Origin: Amanita rubescens
Taxonomy: Eukaryota; Basidiomycota; Agaricomycetes; Agaricales; Amanitaceae
Reading direction: 5' to 3'
Assembly (NCBI GenBank): GCA_015039365.1
Contig: WION01000071.1
Span: 124,001-188,000, forward strand
DNA: 64,000 nt
A model generated the notes under the pieces. That model ran no database searches. It was not told the origin of the DNA and saw only the letters and a list, made by a program, of their open reading frames with translations. Position numbers and translations under genes: made by a program. This document shows, in pieces, positions 20,013 to 31,264 of the stretch; within the stretch, counting starts at the first letter, position 1; every line of letters starts with the position of its first letter.

Positions 20013-23000
20013 ATGGGGGCCTCCTCCTCCAGGATATCTCGCAAGCGCAGGCTATCGGACTTGGATGAGTCTGACATTAATGAGAGTGACAGGAAAAAGG
20101 CTAAGAGGACAGGCATAGATGATCAGTATCCCACATCAATGTCTACAGACAGCTCAGACAATACTATACCACAACATGGTCAGAACAGGTCTGTTTCTCA
20201 AATACCCTGCCACTGCACACAATCATAACCTGTGCCAGCCATCTTGCAAATACCTCTCAATGTAATCTTCAATCAACAGGGGTGTGGCATGTCTATCCAG
20301 GGTAAAGTGGACTACATTATTATGGTTATTTTGTGAATGCTAAAACTATTCACCTCTTATATCATACAATGTTCCGTCATCAAGTTCCAGGTATATTTTG
20401 AAGTTGCTGTTTTTTCACTGGACTAATATCAGTCTCAAGTGCCTTTCAAGGTGCTCAATATGTGGGAATAAGTGACTCTGCATTCTTTGAGATTCATGGG
20501 GTGTGTATGTATAGTTCATTGATAAGGAAATTTACTCACAAAATTGTAGGATGTCAATAGTATGCATTTAAATAATCAGAATTATTCATTTTCATCACAT
20601 TCAGTTCAATCTACCTCAGCCTCTAATGATATGGGTATGTGTTTAATTACATATGCAGAACAACTACAATTGACAGCTGTAATAGGGAAGTACAGGGAGT
20701 GGTTGAAGCCTTGTGACCCATCTGCTAACCATAACAATGCTCTGAGAAAATGCTATGTTGAGACTGGAAAATGGCTTTTGGAACACTCCATGTACAAAGA
20801 ATGGAAGCAGAAGAATAATTCTTTCATGTGGATTCATGGTATATGTGAGTGAATGTCATTTGGAAGCACCCCAATTCTGACTTGATTGTAGCTGGTGCTG
20901 GAAAGACAGTTATTTTGTAAGCTATTCATTTCTGTTTGTGGTAATCATTTGTCTTGATGACCCAAGCTCCACTGTTGTTCAAGACATTCAATCAATTGCC
21001 AAGAAAGGCACCATTGGATTGGCATATTTTTATTGTGATGTTTCTGATGCCAAAAAGAGGAATGTCAATGATATTCTTAGCTCATTGGTTGTCCATCTGC
21101 TTGCCTGGAAACCATCCAATCATTCACTTCTGGACAGAGCCCATGATGAGGATTGTATGAATGGACTTTCATTACCCTCTGATGAGAAACTTCAAGAAGC
21201 CCTGAGAGAACTAATATCTAGCTTTGAAATGTCTTTCATTCTTATTGATGGACTGGATGAATGTCTGGACTGGGGAGAGGTGCTAAAATTTATAGAAATT
21301 GTTCACAGATGGGGTTTATGGCAGTGTCACTTGCTTGTTACAAGCAGGAAAGAGCAAAAGATTGTCAAATCAATAGTGTCAATGTACCCCCTGGAAATTG
21401 ACATGTCACAGATGCCAGTTGATGATGACATTGCAAAGTACATTAACTTTATGCTCAATTCTTGTTCAGAGCTGGAAGAATGGGGACCAGAGGAGAAAGG
21501 TTTAATCAGAAAATTCCTGTCAGAAAAGGCTAAAGGAATGTAAGTGTGATACTATATCAGTACAACTTTGACATGTTTAACAATGGGTAGGTTCCGCTGG
21601 GTAGCATGCCAGTTGGAGGAACTGAAGAAATGTACTAAGAGAAGGAAAACATTGGACTACATTCTTGAAAGCCTTCCTGCAACATTAGAAGGAACATATG
21701 ACCAGATTCTGAGTAGGATTCCTCCTGCTGATGCATCAGGAGCAGTAAAATTGTTGTTGTGGTTGGCATTTGCAAACCAACCATTGCATATTGACTACTT
21801 AGCTCTCATTGTGGAATTTGATATGGATAAGAGGGACTTTGATCCTGATGGAAGATTATCATCCTCTGCAGATGTCCTAAAGATCTGTTCCAGTCTTGTG
21901 GCTAGAATGGATGATAATACAGTGCAACTTGCACATGCATCTGTCAAGACATATGTTCTAGAAAAGAAAAGAATAATTCAATCCAACATAATAATGGATC
22001 CTTCCATAGGAGACAAATTTGTGGGCCAGTGTTCCCTCTCTTATTTACTTCACTTCAAGGAAAATCTTCTGGAGAAACATAGTTTGTCAATCTGGAAAAA
22101 TTATCAGGGTTCACTGATAAGGTATGCTGCAAAGCACTGGGCAGGTCATTACTTAAGAAGCAATGAAAGCTGGAATGTAGATGATCTTGAGCAAATGAAG
22201 AATTTTTTTGCACTGGACAACTTTGCATTCCAAAATTGGGTTAAAGTTTATAATTTTGAAGCAATTCCATTAACTACAAGACAATTGAAAGGACAGAGCC
22301 TTTTGTGGTGTAGTGCTTTACATGGGATCACCAGCATTGTGGAGTGGCAGTTGATGAGTGTAATAAGGAGTAGTGAAGTTTTGGATGCACTTTATGTGGC
22401 ATCACTCCATGGACACATTGCTGTTGTTGAAAGACTTCTAGTAAAGCTTATGTGTTTCAGGAATAGTAATGAAATACAAGTGAAGAAAGTTACAAACATT
22501 GCAACTCAGATAAATAAAAATCATGTAGATGCGGGGAAAGACAATGGAAATGCCCTTTATGCAGCATCACTGGGAGGGTATAATGAGATTGTTGAATTGC
22601 TTCTTGACAGAGGAGCAGATGTGAATGCACAAGGAGGAATTTATGGATATGCTCTTCAGGCTGCATCAGAACGAGGACGTAATGAGATTGCTAAACTGCT
22701 GCTTGACAAAGGAGCATATGTGAATGCAGCAGGTGGGCATTATAAACATGCTCTGCAGGCTGCATCACAAGGAGGGCATAATGAGATTGTTAAACTGCTG
22801 CTCAACAGAGGAGCATATGTCAATGCAAAAGGTGGACATTATGGAGATGCTCTTCAGGCTGCATCACAAGGAGGGCATCATGAGATTGTTAAACTACTGC
22901 TTGACAAAGGAGCATATGTCAATGTACAAGGAGGTCATTATGGAAATGCTCTTCAGGCTGCATCACAAGGAGGGCATGATGAGATTGTTAAACTGCTGCT

Positions 23001-24726
23001 TGATAAAGGAGCAGATGTGAATGCACAAGGAGGACATTATGGAAATGCACTTCAGGCTGCATCACAAGGAGGGCATAATGATATTGTTAAGCTACTGCTT
23101 GGAAAAGATGCAGATGTGAATGCACAGGGAGGATATTATGGAAATGCCCTTCAGGCTGCATCACAAAGACATAATGAGATTGTTGTGCTGCTGCTTGACA
23201 GAGGAGCAGATGTGAATGCACAGGGAGGAGAACATGTAAATGCTCTCATAGCTGCATCATCAGGGGGACATATTGAGATTGTTAAACTGCTTCTAGAAAG
23301 AGGTGCAGATGTGAGTGCACAGGGAGGGAAACATGGAAATGCTCTTCAGGTTGCATCAGCAAGAGGACATAATGAGATTTTTCAACTATTTCTTGAAAGA
23401 GGGGCAGATGTGAATGTACAGGGAGGACATTATGGAAATGCTCTCCAGGCTGCATCACAAGGAGAGCATGATGAAATTGTACAAATACTACTCGAAAGGG
23501 GTGCAGATGTGAATGCACAAGGTGGACTTTATGGAAATGCTCTTCTGGTTGCATCACAAAAAGGGCATAACAAGATTGTTAAATTGTTGCTTGACAGAGG
23601 GGCAGATATTGATGTACAGGGAGGCTATTATGGGCATGCTCTACAGGCTGCATCAGCTAGAGGGCATAGTGAGATTGTCCAACTACTTCTTGAAGAAGGA
23701 GCAGATGTGAATACAAAAGGAGGATATTATGGAAATTCTCTTCAGGCTGCCTCAGCAAGAGGGCATCATGAGGTTGTTCAACTACTTCTTGAAGAAGGAG
23801 CAGATGTGAATGCACAGGGAGGACACTATGGAAATGCACTTCAGGCTGCATCAGCTGAGGGGCATAATGAGATTGTTCAACTACTTCTTGAGCAAGGTGC
23901 AGGTGTGAATGCACAGGGAAGTCTTCATGGAGGTCTTCTTCAGGCTGCTTCAAGCTCAGGACAACATGGCATTGCTCAATTCCTGGTTGACAAAAGTGCA
24001 GATGTCAATGCTCAGGGAGGGGTGTATGGAAATCCTCTTCAGGCTGCATTAGCTGATGAGCATAATGAAGATGTTCAAGTACTGCTTGACAATATTCATG
24101 CAATTGCACGAGGAGGACTTTATGAATATGGTGTTTGGTATGGGGCACATAATGAAATTGGTAAACAATGGCTTTATGGAAGAGCAGATGTGATTTCACA
24201 GATGGGATTATATGGAGATGCTCTCCAAGCTGCATCGGCAGGAGGGCATAAGGCAATTGTTCAACTGCTTCTTGAAAAAAGTGCAGATGTAAATGTACAA
24301 GGAGGATACTATGGAAATGCTCTTCAGGCTGCATCAGCAGAGGGACATCATGACCTTGTTCAATTTCTGATTGAAAAAGGTGCAGATGTGAATGCACAGG
24401 GAGGATGCTATGGAAGTGCTCTTCAAGCTGCATCATTTAATGGTCATGCAATCATGGTACAAATACTCCTGAGATGTGGGGCTGAAGCCACCTCAGACAC
24501 TCATGCTGTGGAGATTAAATGGTCACATAATGGCATACTACATCAAGCAGTGGTTTGCAATGCCCTGCAGGCAGCATGCATTAGAGGTCATGTTCCTATT
24601 GTGAAACTGTTACTAAATCATGGTGTTAAGCAAGAACACATTGAAACTGCTTTTCAAGCTGCCTCTGATATAGATCATTATTGGATTGTAGACTTATTGC
24701 TAAAACATGGAGCCAAGCAGAAATAA
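20013..24726 (+). CDS. NACHT-ankyrin receptor (fungal NLR/STAND), copy 1
   Basis: ATG 20013 opens a short N-terminal exon, MGASSSRISRKRR..., a probable N-myristoylation plus polybasic signal. Later exons: one ending at 20844 (KYREWLKPCDPS, then KWLLEHSMYKEWKQ, FMWIHGI), 20892-20916 (Walker A, GISGAGKT after splicing), 20967-21539 (LAYFYCDVSD; Walker B FILIDGLDEC; LLVTSRKEQ) and 21591-24726 (RWVACQLEEL, winged-helix-like region, ankyrin array). The array has about 21 ankyrin repeats of 33 residues (consensus YGNALQAASQGGHNEIVKLL), most nearly identical at DNA level; unit 17 is degenerate. The last exon is open for 3.1 kb. STAND NTPases of this type act in non-self recognition and cell death in fungi; ligand and effector are unknown. 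The exons between 20229 and 20660 are unresolved. Confidence 0.88.
22540..24480 (+). repeat. 99-bp ankyrin-coding tandem array, receptor 1
   Basis: About 20 head-to-tail units of 99 bp, each with landmarks aatgctcttcaggctgcatc, gggcataatgagattgtt and gcagatgtgaatgcacaagg. Units 3-6 are nearly the same sequence. Most units keep the 33-codon period; unit 7 lacks one codon and unit 17 is shortened. Confidence 0.93.
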
Positions 24727-25090
24727 TCCATAAACATACAATTCATGGATCCCAGACTATGCAGCTGTTCTTATTTGAAAAATGTAATTTATGTCAAAAT
24801 CAGACATTTTAACAAATCTACATGTTAAGAAGTGATCAAGATAACCTGTCAAGCAAATCAGTAGTCAAGGAAATGATCAAGTAAATAATTTTGGTAATGC
24901 ACAGTTAGAATTAATATAGATCAGTGAACAATATGTATCAGGTTTGTACCAACAATGTCTTATTGTCTTCTAGTTGATCAGCACACTCGCATTGGAATAT
25001 ATTTAATGTCTACACCTACATGCCAACATTCTGGTCCCAGCAGTTCTAAATTGTCAGACACATCAGTAGTAACATGGTCAGCCTGTTAGC
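24727..25090. other. AT-rich 3' flank of receptor 1
   Basis: No gene seen. The sequence is the counterpart of 35807-36160 (shared blocks such as acaatgtct and gcattggaat), so the duplication runs continuously from the receptor into the argJ remnant. Confidence 0.6.
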
Positions 25091-25094
25091 ACAT

Positions 25095-26457
25095 CCTAGC
25101 TCCTCGTCTCCATTTATTCTAACATATTCCTACGGAAATGTTAAAACAAGTGACGACCAGCCACGGGGTTACTCACATAGCTAAAATCACAAGTTCGATA
25201 CATTGCAGGTTCACCACCCGGCTTGAGATCAACTGCTATATTTATGTCCTCCATCTCAGTATTTTTCGCGCGTCCCTCATCAACATTCTCGGGTTCGCCA
25301 TTGGTCAAGAGAATCGTTCGGAATCAACAGCTGGAAAAATGTGACAGATACTCGTGTAGGATCAATCTCGAGCGTCGGAACAGACGGAGAAGACAGAGGG
25401 ATTGATCCTGCTGCATTTCATGAGTTAGATGACTTGGAATGCTCTCCCCATCCCTAACAACCAACTGCGCCAAAACCTGCGTGAACGCCGTCAACTCGTC
25501 CCTAAATACTCCATATGACTCTTTATCCGTTTCTTCGTCGATCTCGGGCGCTTCCAGTGCCCCTGCTCCGTTCGGAGCGCAATGATTTATCGTTTGTCGA
25601 CATTTCCCCGTCCACAGTGATAGAGTTGAAGCTCCTGTGTACGGCGCAGGATGATAGCGCTTGGAGACTTCACGGAGAGACGGATGCGTCCGTCTAGATG
25701 CATTCCAAGCGTCGCGTCGCGTGCAGCCGCCACCATGGGTATTGGAAAACCCAGACCATTTCGGGGGCCGCATATCAGGATGAATCATCCCAACACCTTC
25801 CATCCCTCTTTCCACCAATTTCGAACGTCCTCTCGCGGAGTTTGAGGAACGCATCCGTCTCCACAAACGCTTTCGCTGCGTTCTCCCCAAGAGGTGAACG
25901 ACGAGGAGAGAGATGACGAAGCGGGTTTGAGTAAGGAAAGAGAGGAGAGGATGGACTCAGTTCGGGACATGTTGGCCTATCAGTCTGCGACGACATAACG
26001 AGCGTTTCTCTCTCGGCGTGTGCTTCTCGTTCTTGAAACTCGACGGGAACCGTACGGAGAGGTTCATCCGTAGCCTTAACCATCTTCCACGAAAGTCTCT
26101 AACCTCTTCTTCTCCGGCGTTCGCACAACCGCTATTTACAGCGATCTCCCGCCCTCCCTCCATTCTTACAAAACGTCTTCAGAAACGATGACAGGGGTGA
26201 CTTTGAACGTGTTCCGGACGCTGTTGCTGCGGATGTTGGACGAGGAGAAGTGGAGAGCATGATGGCCAAGGATGAGGGCGGAGGCGTTTTTCTCGATTCC
26301 TGCGTGAATTCTGGTGAAGATGGCCCGAGGATGGAATGGGTTCGTGAAGGGATGATTTGGAAGGGGTGAGTTTGACGGTGATGGTGGACAATCGCTTGAA
26401 GGTGGCTGTATGTATTTGCGATTTAGAAGCGGAGGATTGACAGTGAGGATGAAACAT
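25095..26457 (-). pseudogene. argJ (ARG7) pseudogene
   Basis: Degenerate minus-strand copy of the argJ gene at 36166-37786. Recognisable pieces, N- to C-terminal: IHAGIEKNASALILG near 26290, NSGCANA near 26120, SSFTSWGE near 25890, [17 protein letters not shown] near 25530, a piece that keeps the family frame where the other copy is shifted (NGEPENVDEGRA, near 25290), and the last exon (YVRING) near 25125. The autoproteolysis region is frameshifted, an internal segment of about 190 bp is missing, and the C-terminal exon has lost two bases. No functional enzyme could be made. Confidence 0.88.
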
Positions 26458-26517
26458 GGAAAGAGGCTAGTAGACGCTACATGCAGAAACCGGGGCACCG
26501 CAGGGTCGCGCGACTTT

Positions 26518-27456
26518 CCTGGCTGTTTACATGCGAACCTGCTTTCTTCTCCTACGGTAGTTGGGCATTATGTGCGATTTGGGAGCGGATGTCATGAAAC
26601 TTGAAAGAGGCGCCATTTTGCTCGAGGAGTGGACGTGCATATGGGGATTCAGATTCACTGCACTACCTTCGTCGTGGAGTCCGACGGCGGGGCACTCTAC
26701 CCGCAGACTTTCCCACCGCTCGCCTCTGCAACAACGACGCTCCTACCTGTAACTCGATACCTAGCGTCATTACCCCTAGACGACAACTTACATCTCCCTC
26801 GGGCTTGTGGTTGCGCATGGGCTTGAAAATTAAGGTGGCATCCACCGTTCTCCGACGCCAGCGGCTACTCAAGTACAACGGCTTCAAGTCTCGGGCATAA
26901 AAGAGTACGCAAAGCAGCATTGTTCGTATCCTATGGAATCAATGCTCATTGAAGTCTAGATGATGAGGTCGTTGGGTGGATGCTTGTAATACGGGGTGGA
27001 TGTCGTCTTCGCCAGTATCACGCAGAGCGGCGAATCCCAACGCCTTGTAAATTGTATATCGACAACATGGAAACCTTGAAGATATGCTATGGAAGGCTTG
27101 AGTTTGAATGCTTTTTCGAGGACGGTAGTACGTGCTTTACTGTCCCCCGAATCGCGACATAAGTTGACCTGAAGGTAGTAGTCACAAATCGGACACATCC
27201 TTATAATCGTTGAAGTCAAAATCATTGACCACACCTTCTTATATTTTTCGACTGATCTCATCACGATCGGTGCCGTGTCCTGCCAACCTTCCCTTTAACA
27301 GCATCTTGTCCCTACGCGTGAAAAGGCAAAGCGGACATAGAGGACTTTTGAGAAGCAATGCAAGGACCTTGTCAGGAAGCTGCTTCACAAGCCCCGTGTA
27401 TGAAGCCGTACTTGTGCATAACACGAGACGCGCTTTACGCGTACCCTGCGATGTAT
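26518..27456 (+). repeat. Segmental repeat, copy 2 (matches 18773-19745)
   Basis: Direct copy of 18773-19745 with the same landmark order. Its left border joins the 5' end of the argJ pseudogene, and its right border ends against the 3' end of the oxygenase gene. Confidence 0.75.
26900..27456 (+). pseudogene. RPL14 pseudogene (copy b)
   Basis: Same degenerate RPL14 sequence as at 19150-19760: first-intron landmarks, then ttgacctgaaggtagtag, tcattgaccac, cggtgccgtgtcctgccaacc and gcaaggaccttgtcagg. Shorter than copy a through deletions. Copies a and b share derived lesions, so they descend from one already broken copy. Confidence 0.83.
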
Positions 27457-27617
27457 CAACCTCTGCCGTGGTCAAATTGCTGATCACTCGTATCGCGCCT
27501 CTCATCGATGCATCAATGCAGTCGAGATGTTCATACAACATGAAAGTAATTACAGTACAGTGCAAGACTTGTATCAATATTCATATTCATCGGAATCGTC
27601 GTTGCTGTTCGAATTTG

Positions 27618-29046
27618 TTAATCTTGAGAATCTGTGAACGCAACAACTTCACCATACCTATCTTCGGAATCGGGGCCATCTGGTTTCTTTAGATCCGGTC
27701 GCAAAGACCGCTGGCCAGGCATGCCGACTTCAACGAAAAGACAAAATGAATTATAGCTGTATGCTGCCTGTGCCCCGTTGCCGTAATAGGCGTACATTTT
27801 GGACTTTTGGTTCAACTTCGATGGTCGTGTGACCCAGTTAACATGCATGTGCCTTCGGTGATCGTCATATTTGCTAACTTCCACGACCTTGGCACCTTCT
27901 GAAATGAGGTAACCAGGAGCATTCTCGCCATCATCGGAAAACCCAAATGCATTGAAGGCAGGAATTTCATTTTCGATTGCCAAAAGTGTACCATCTTCTT
28001 CATCGAAAGTGACCAACCCCCTAACCGAGACGTGAAGTGAAAGATAGTTTGCGATTGCCATGATTTCTGCGTCCGTTCCCTTAAGACATTGTCCAACGTG
28101 GCGAAGGTCAACATAAGTACTAGTGTCATTTTGCACTGGATAGTAATGTTCCATGTCAAAGCCTAGCAATCCGCCATTAGGAAGAAATGTGGAATCGAGG
28201 AGGAGAGTCTCAAGTTTGTCCCTAAACTTGGTGGCGCCAGGGGACAAAGGGGCCGAAAACGTAGGAGCTGAGACTTCATCATCGAAGTAGAGATTGTATG
28301 TGACAGTAACCCGATATCCAGATGTGACTGTAGACACCTCGTGTTCGACGTCGCTGTAAATGGCGACATAGGCGATGTGGGGCTCTTCACATTCAGCGAG
28401 TTCTTTTGCAGCATCAAAAGACCATTTTTCTCCATTTCGCCTCATGATAAGACTTCCGCCTTCATAGGAGGTCGGAAAGAAAACGACGAGTGAGCCGAAC
28501 ATGTGAGTACTACGAGGTGTATCAACATGCGCCTTGAAGAACGAATTTTCACCTAATACAACATCAGAAACAATAATTGATGATCAGACTAGGAGTGACC
28601 ATAAACGTTCAGATTGTAGAGTTCCGCTCGCACTTGCCTCTGGGCTTGATGCCCGTACAGCAGATTTTCGCGTACGATATTCATGAGCTTACAGCTGACG
28701 ACATCAAGGGTTGGACAGAATTCGCCAGAGCTCAGCTTTCCAGCTTTCCTATATGATTCATCATATACATCTTCTTTGTTTAACCCGAACGTAGCAGGAT
28801 CGCATGCCCTGGATAATTGCTGCAGTGCTTCCTGAGAAGGGTGGAAAAGGTTCAGCCGGCTGCAACTCTATTGTCAGGGAGTGATTGTCTGAATCGATGA
28901 ACAGGGTACCAAGCGTTTTCCTCCTTTCCGTAGTACAAGACCAAGTCGTTCTGAGTGACTGGCAACGTTCCACTACAGAATGGAGGATGGTGAGCAATTA
29001 AGCTTTGAAGAGATTTGAGTTGTTCTTGGGGAAGGGCTTGGGACAT
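27618..29046 (-). CDS. 2-oxoglutarate/Fe(II)-dependent oxygenase-like protein
   Basis: Three exons: 29046-28910, 28865-28600 and 28552-27618, 445 residues. The start is the ATG at 29046, because the upstream codon in the open frame is GTG. The N-terminal block contains PPFCSGTLP. Exon 2 reads LSRACDPATFGLNKEDVYDE and ends in AELYNLNVYG. Exon 3 carries the metal-binding HVD of FFKAHVDTPR, the conserved MFGSLVVFFPTSYEGGSLI, the distal His in SDVEHEV, and GYRVTVTYNLYF with the co-substrate Arg. This is the prolyl-4-hydroxylase-like Fe2OG fold as found in many fungal proteins; the substrate is unknown. The gene sits between duplicated RPL14 remnants but is itself single-copy and intact here. Confidence 0.85.
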
Positions 29047-29106
29047 GGTGGATTCGGACAGAGATGGCGTGAAACGATCACGCACTCCTTTAAGTTTAAG
29101 TTTCAC

Positions 29107-29990
29107 TGTGACGGTTTCCAGATCGGGAAGTTCGGTCTAGGAGTCCTCCTGCAATAAGCGGACATCCTCGACTCGCTCAACGCAAAGGCATTCGCACCAT
29201 TTTTTTTTTCGACGCACAAGTTCTTACATGTGAACCGGCCCGACTCAACATCTGGGTACGAGATTAGTGGCACGTGCGCCGTTCACCGTCTCATTCGTCT
29301 TATCTAACAAACATTCTTATCTTCATTCAACCATTAGTCTCCCACCGCTGCTCGCAAGCTTATCAAAAGTGCGGTCATCCCTTCGCCCACCCGCCGCGTT
29401 TCTTGCAATTTTGCCAAGAGAGATTTGAGGCGCGTCGGAAGGCATCGGGCCGTCGGATTCCAGACCGAACTTGGGTGACTCAACGTCGCCTGCTCAGGAA
29501 CTAGCACACGTAGGTCTTTGGTCAACACCAAGTTTGAAATGGGCCTTTCCCGGTCAGCACCTTTCTCACCTACGCGTACTATGTATTTATCAAGTAATAG
29601 GTTTTCTTGTTTCCTCGCTTTATTCGTCTCATACGTTCCATTTCGACCGGGAGCGACTCTGCCGCACCTGAACGCCGACTGCTAATCGCTCTGTTCTACG
29701 TGAATCAGATCGTTCATGATCAAAAGCCAAGCGACCACGAAAAGTAAGACTTTTGCCCTAAGCGATTTAGAAGCGGAGGTTTGCGGTGAGGGCGAGCGAG
29801 AATGAAGGAGGCTAGACGCTACTTGGCAGGGCCCTGCCAGGTTCAGGTTTCCGCAGGCCTGACCACTGGTGCGCTCCGTCATGATACCATACGTGTGGCT
29901 TGCCCATATAGCGTCGTATCCCGCAGACGACATCATCTCCCTCACTCGTGGGGTTGGAATGACTGCTGGCATCAGCCGTTCTTCGACGCT
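29107..29990. other. Intergenic region with a short argJ-flank echo
   Basis: No supported gene. At 29768-29850 the blocks gatttagaagcggagg and gaggctagacgctac repeat sequence found at 26419-26485 near the 5' end of the argJ pseudogene, a trace of a third copy of the duplicated module. Confidence 0.5.
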
Positions 29991-29994
29991 AGCT

Positions 29995-30700
29995 CAAGCA
30001 CAGCAGTACCAAGGCATAGCATCAACAGTAAGTACCACTACATCAGTTTGCATGTATGAATACTCAAGACTAGGTGCTGTTTCAAGTCAGGATGAACGGC
30101 AGAAATGCCCGCTTTGGATGGATGTTTGCGATACGGGCTGGATGACGTCTCCACCACGGTCATGTAGAGCAGCGGCCGAACTCCCCTTGTAATTCTACAT
30201 TACGGCGAAGCGAGCTACTAAGGGGGGCTTCGCTTTGTTGAGGTTGGCCGTGGTATGTCCTATTCTCGGCCTCCCCGAATCGCAACCAAATCTAACCAGC
30301 CTAACAGTAATCTTTCCCATTTGCCGTTATTGTTAATACCATTGACTACTGCAACCGCGTATGTCTTCTTACATCCTCGATGGTCCCATCGGATTGATCT
30401 AGTCGTCGACCTGTAGGTCATGATTGGCGGCCTATGAACGAGTATTCCTATTCAACCTTTCCCTCTTAAGCATCTTGTCTTTACGGGAAGGGTCAAACTG
30501 GACACAGGCCAGCGGCATTGGGGAAGTGGAGACTTTGGCCCCATCCATGTTATGCTGACGAAGAAAGCGATGGCGGGACCCTGTAGGGACACAGCTTCAC
30601 GGGTCCCGTGCATGGCGACGCTTTGCGCTGCGTTTGTGTGTAATAATAACACAAGTTGTGTTTTATGCATGCCCTGCCAAATAGCCTCACATGCTGGGCG
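29995..30700 (+). pseudogene. RPL14 pseudogene (copy c)
   Basis: Retains the exon 1/intron 1 junction context (caacagtaagtaccac near 30027, the ATG lost), first-intron landmarks (cccgctttggatggatg, gatacgggctggatgacgtc), exon 2 (cgctttgttgaggttggccgtgg near 30228), intron 2 to exon 3 (ctaaccagcctaacagta), exon 4 (ggtcatgattggcggcc) and 3' parts (tgttatgctgacgaagaaag). Many stops and indels. It keeps parts that copies a and b lack, so it derives from the parent separately. Confidence 0.85.
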
Positions 30701-31264
30701 CAACTGCGTTCATCGAGAAACGCACTTAATCATCTGGATGAATGCCGGCACGTCACCATTCGCGTCGTCCGCCCTTTCACAATCTACAAAGTCTGAAACG
30801 TATGGACTGGTTATGGCGTTGAGCTACCAAATGCTGATCACATCACTCCCCTTTCAACAGGAACACGAACTTCACTGTGTAAGAGTCGGCCAAATTTAGT
30901 GTTACATCATTCAGCATCTCCTATTCCTCGAAGTCCGCACTAAGTGCGACCAGCAAGAGCGAGGCTGTACTATTCGAGAGCGCTAGTGATCCCGCTTTTA
31001 CAGTTTCTGGTTTCCTGATACCGGGTCATTACTATACATTGTGGATCACAGGTGAAGAAATCAATCAGTAGTCATGCACTGTCTGCTGCTTGGTGGAATG
31101 CCTTCGATGAAGTTGACTGGATGTTTCTCAATTCATTACAATGGGTGTCTTACAGGACTCGGATGAATGTTAAAAGTCGCGCACAGTTGGGGGCGTGATT
31201 GTGACTAGAGTAACAGTCGGCCAGCACTTTCTCACAGTACTTACCTTTCACTCGCACCACCATC
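30701..31264. other. Upstream flank of receptor 2
   Basis: No gene recognised. The right end, just before the ATG at 31265 (actcgcaccaccatcatggg context), matches the leader of receptor 1 at 19996-20020, so the start-codon context is shared by both copies. Confidence 0.45.

Noticed and set aside
23282..24436. Minus-strand His/Gln/Leu-rich frames across the ankyrin array, and the same at 34555-35414
   Set aside because: They are mirror frames of the 99-bp repeat and exist in every unit; the plus strand carries the ankyrin protein.
29682..29972. Minus-strand frame with VREMMSSAGYDAIWASHTYG, faintly like an HpcH/HpaI aldolase
   Set aside because: Only about 20 residues resemble the family, no flanking exons follow, and the stretch overlaps duplicated flank sequence.
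19150..30700. RPL14 remnants as processed (retro) pseudogenes
   Set aside because: They contain intron sequence and splice contexts, so they are DNA duplications.
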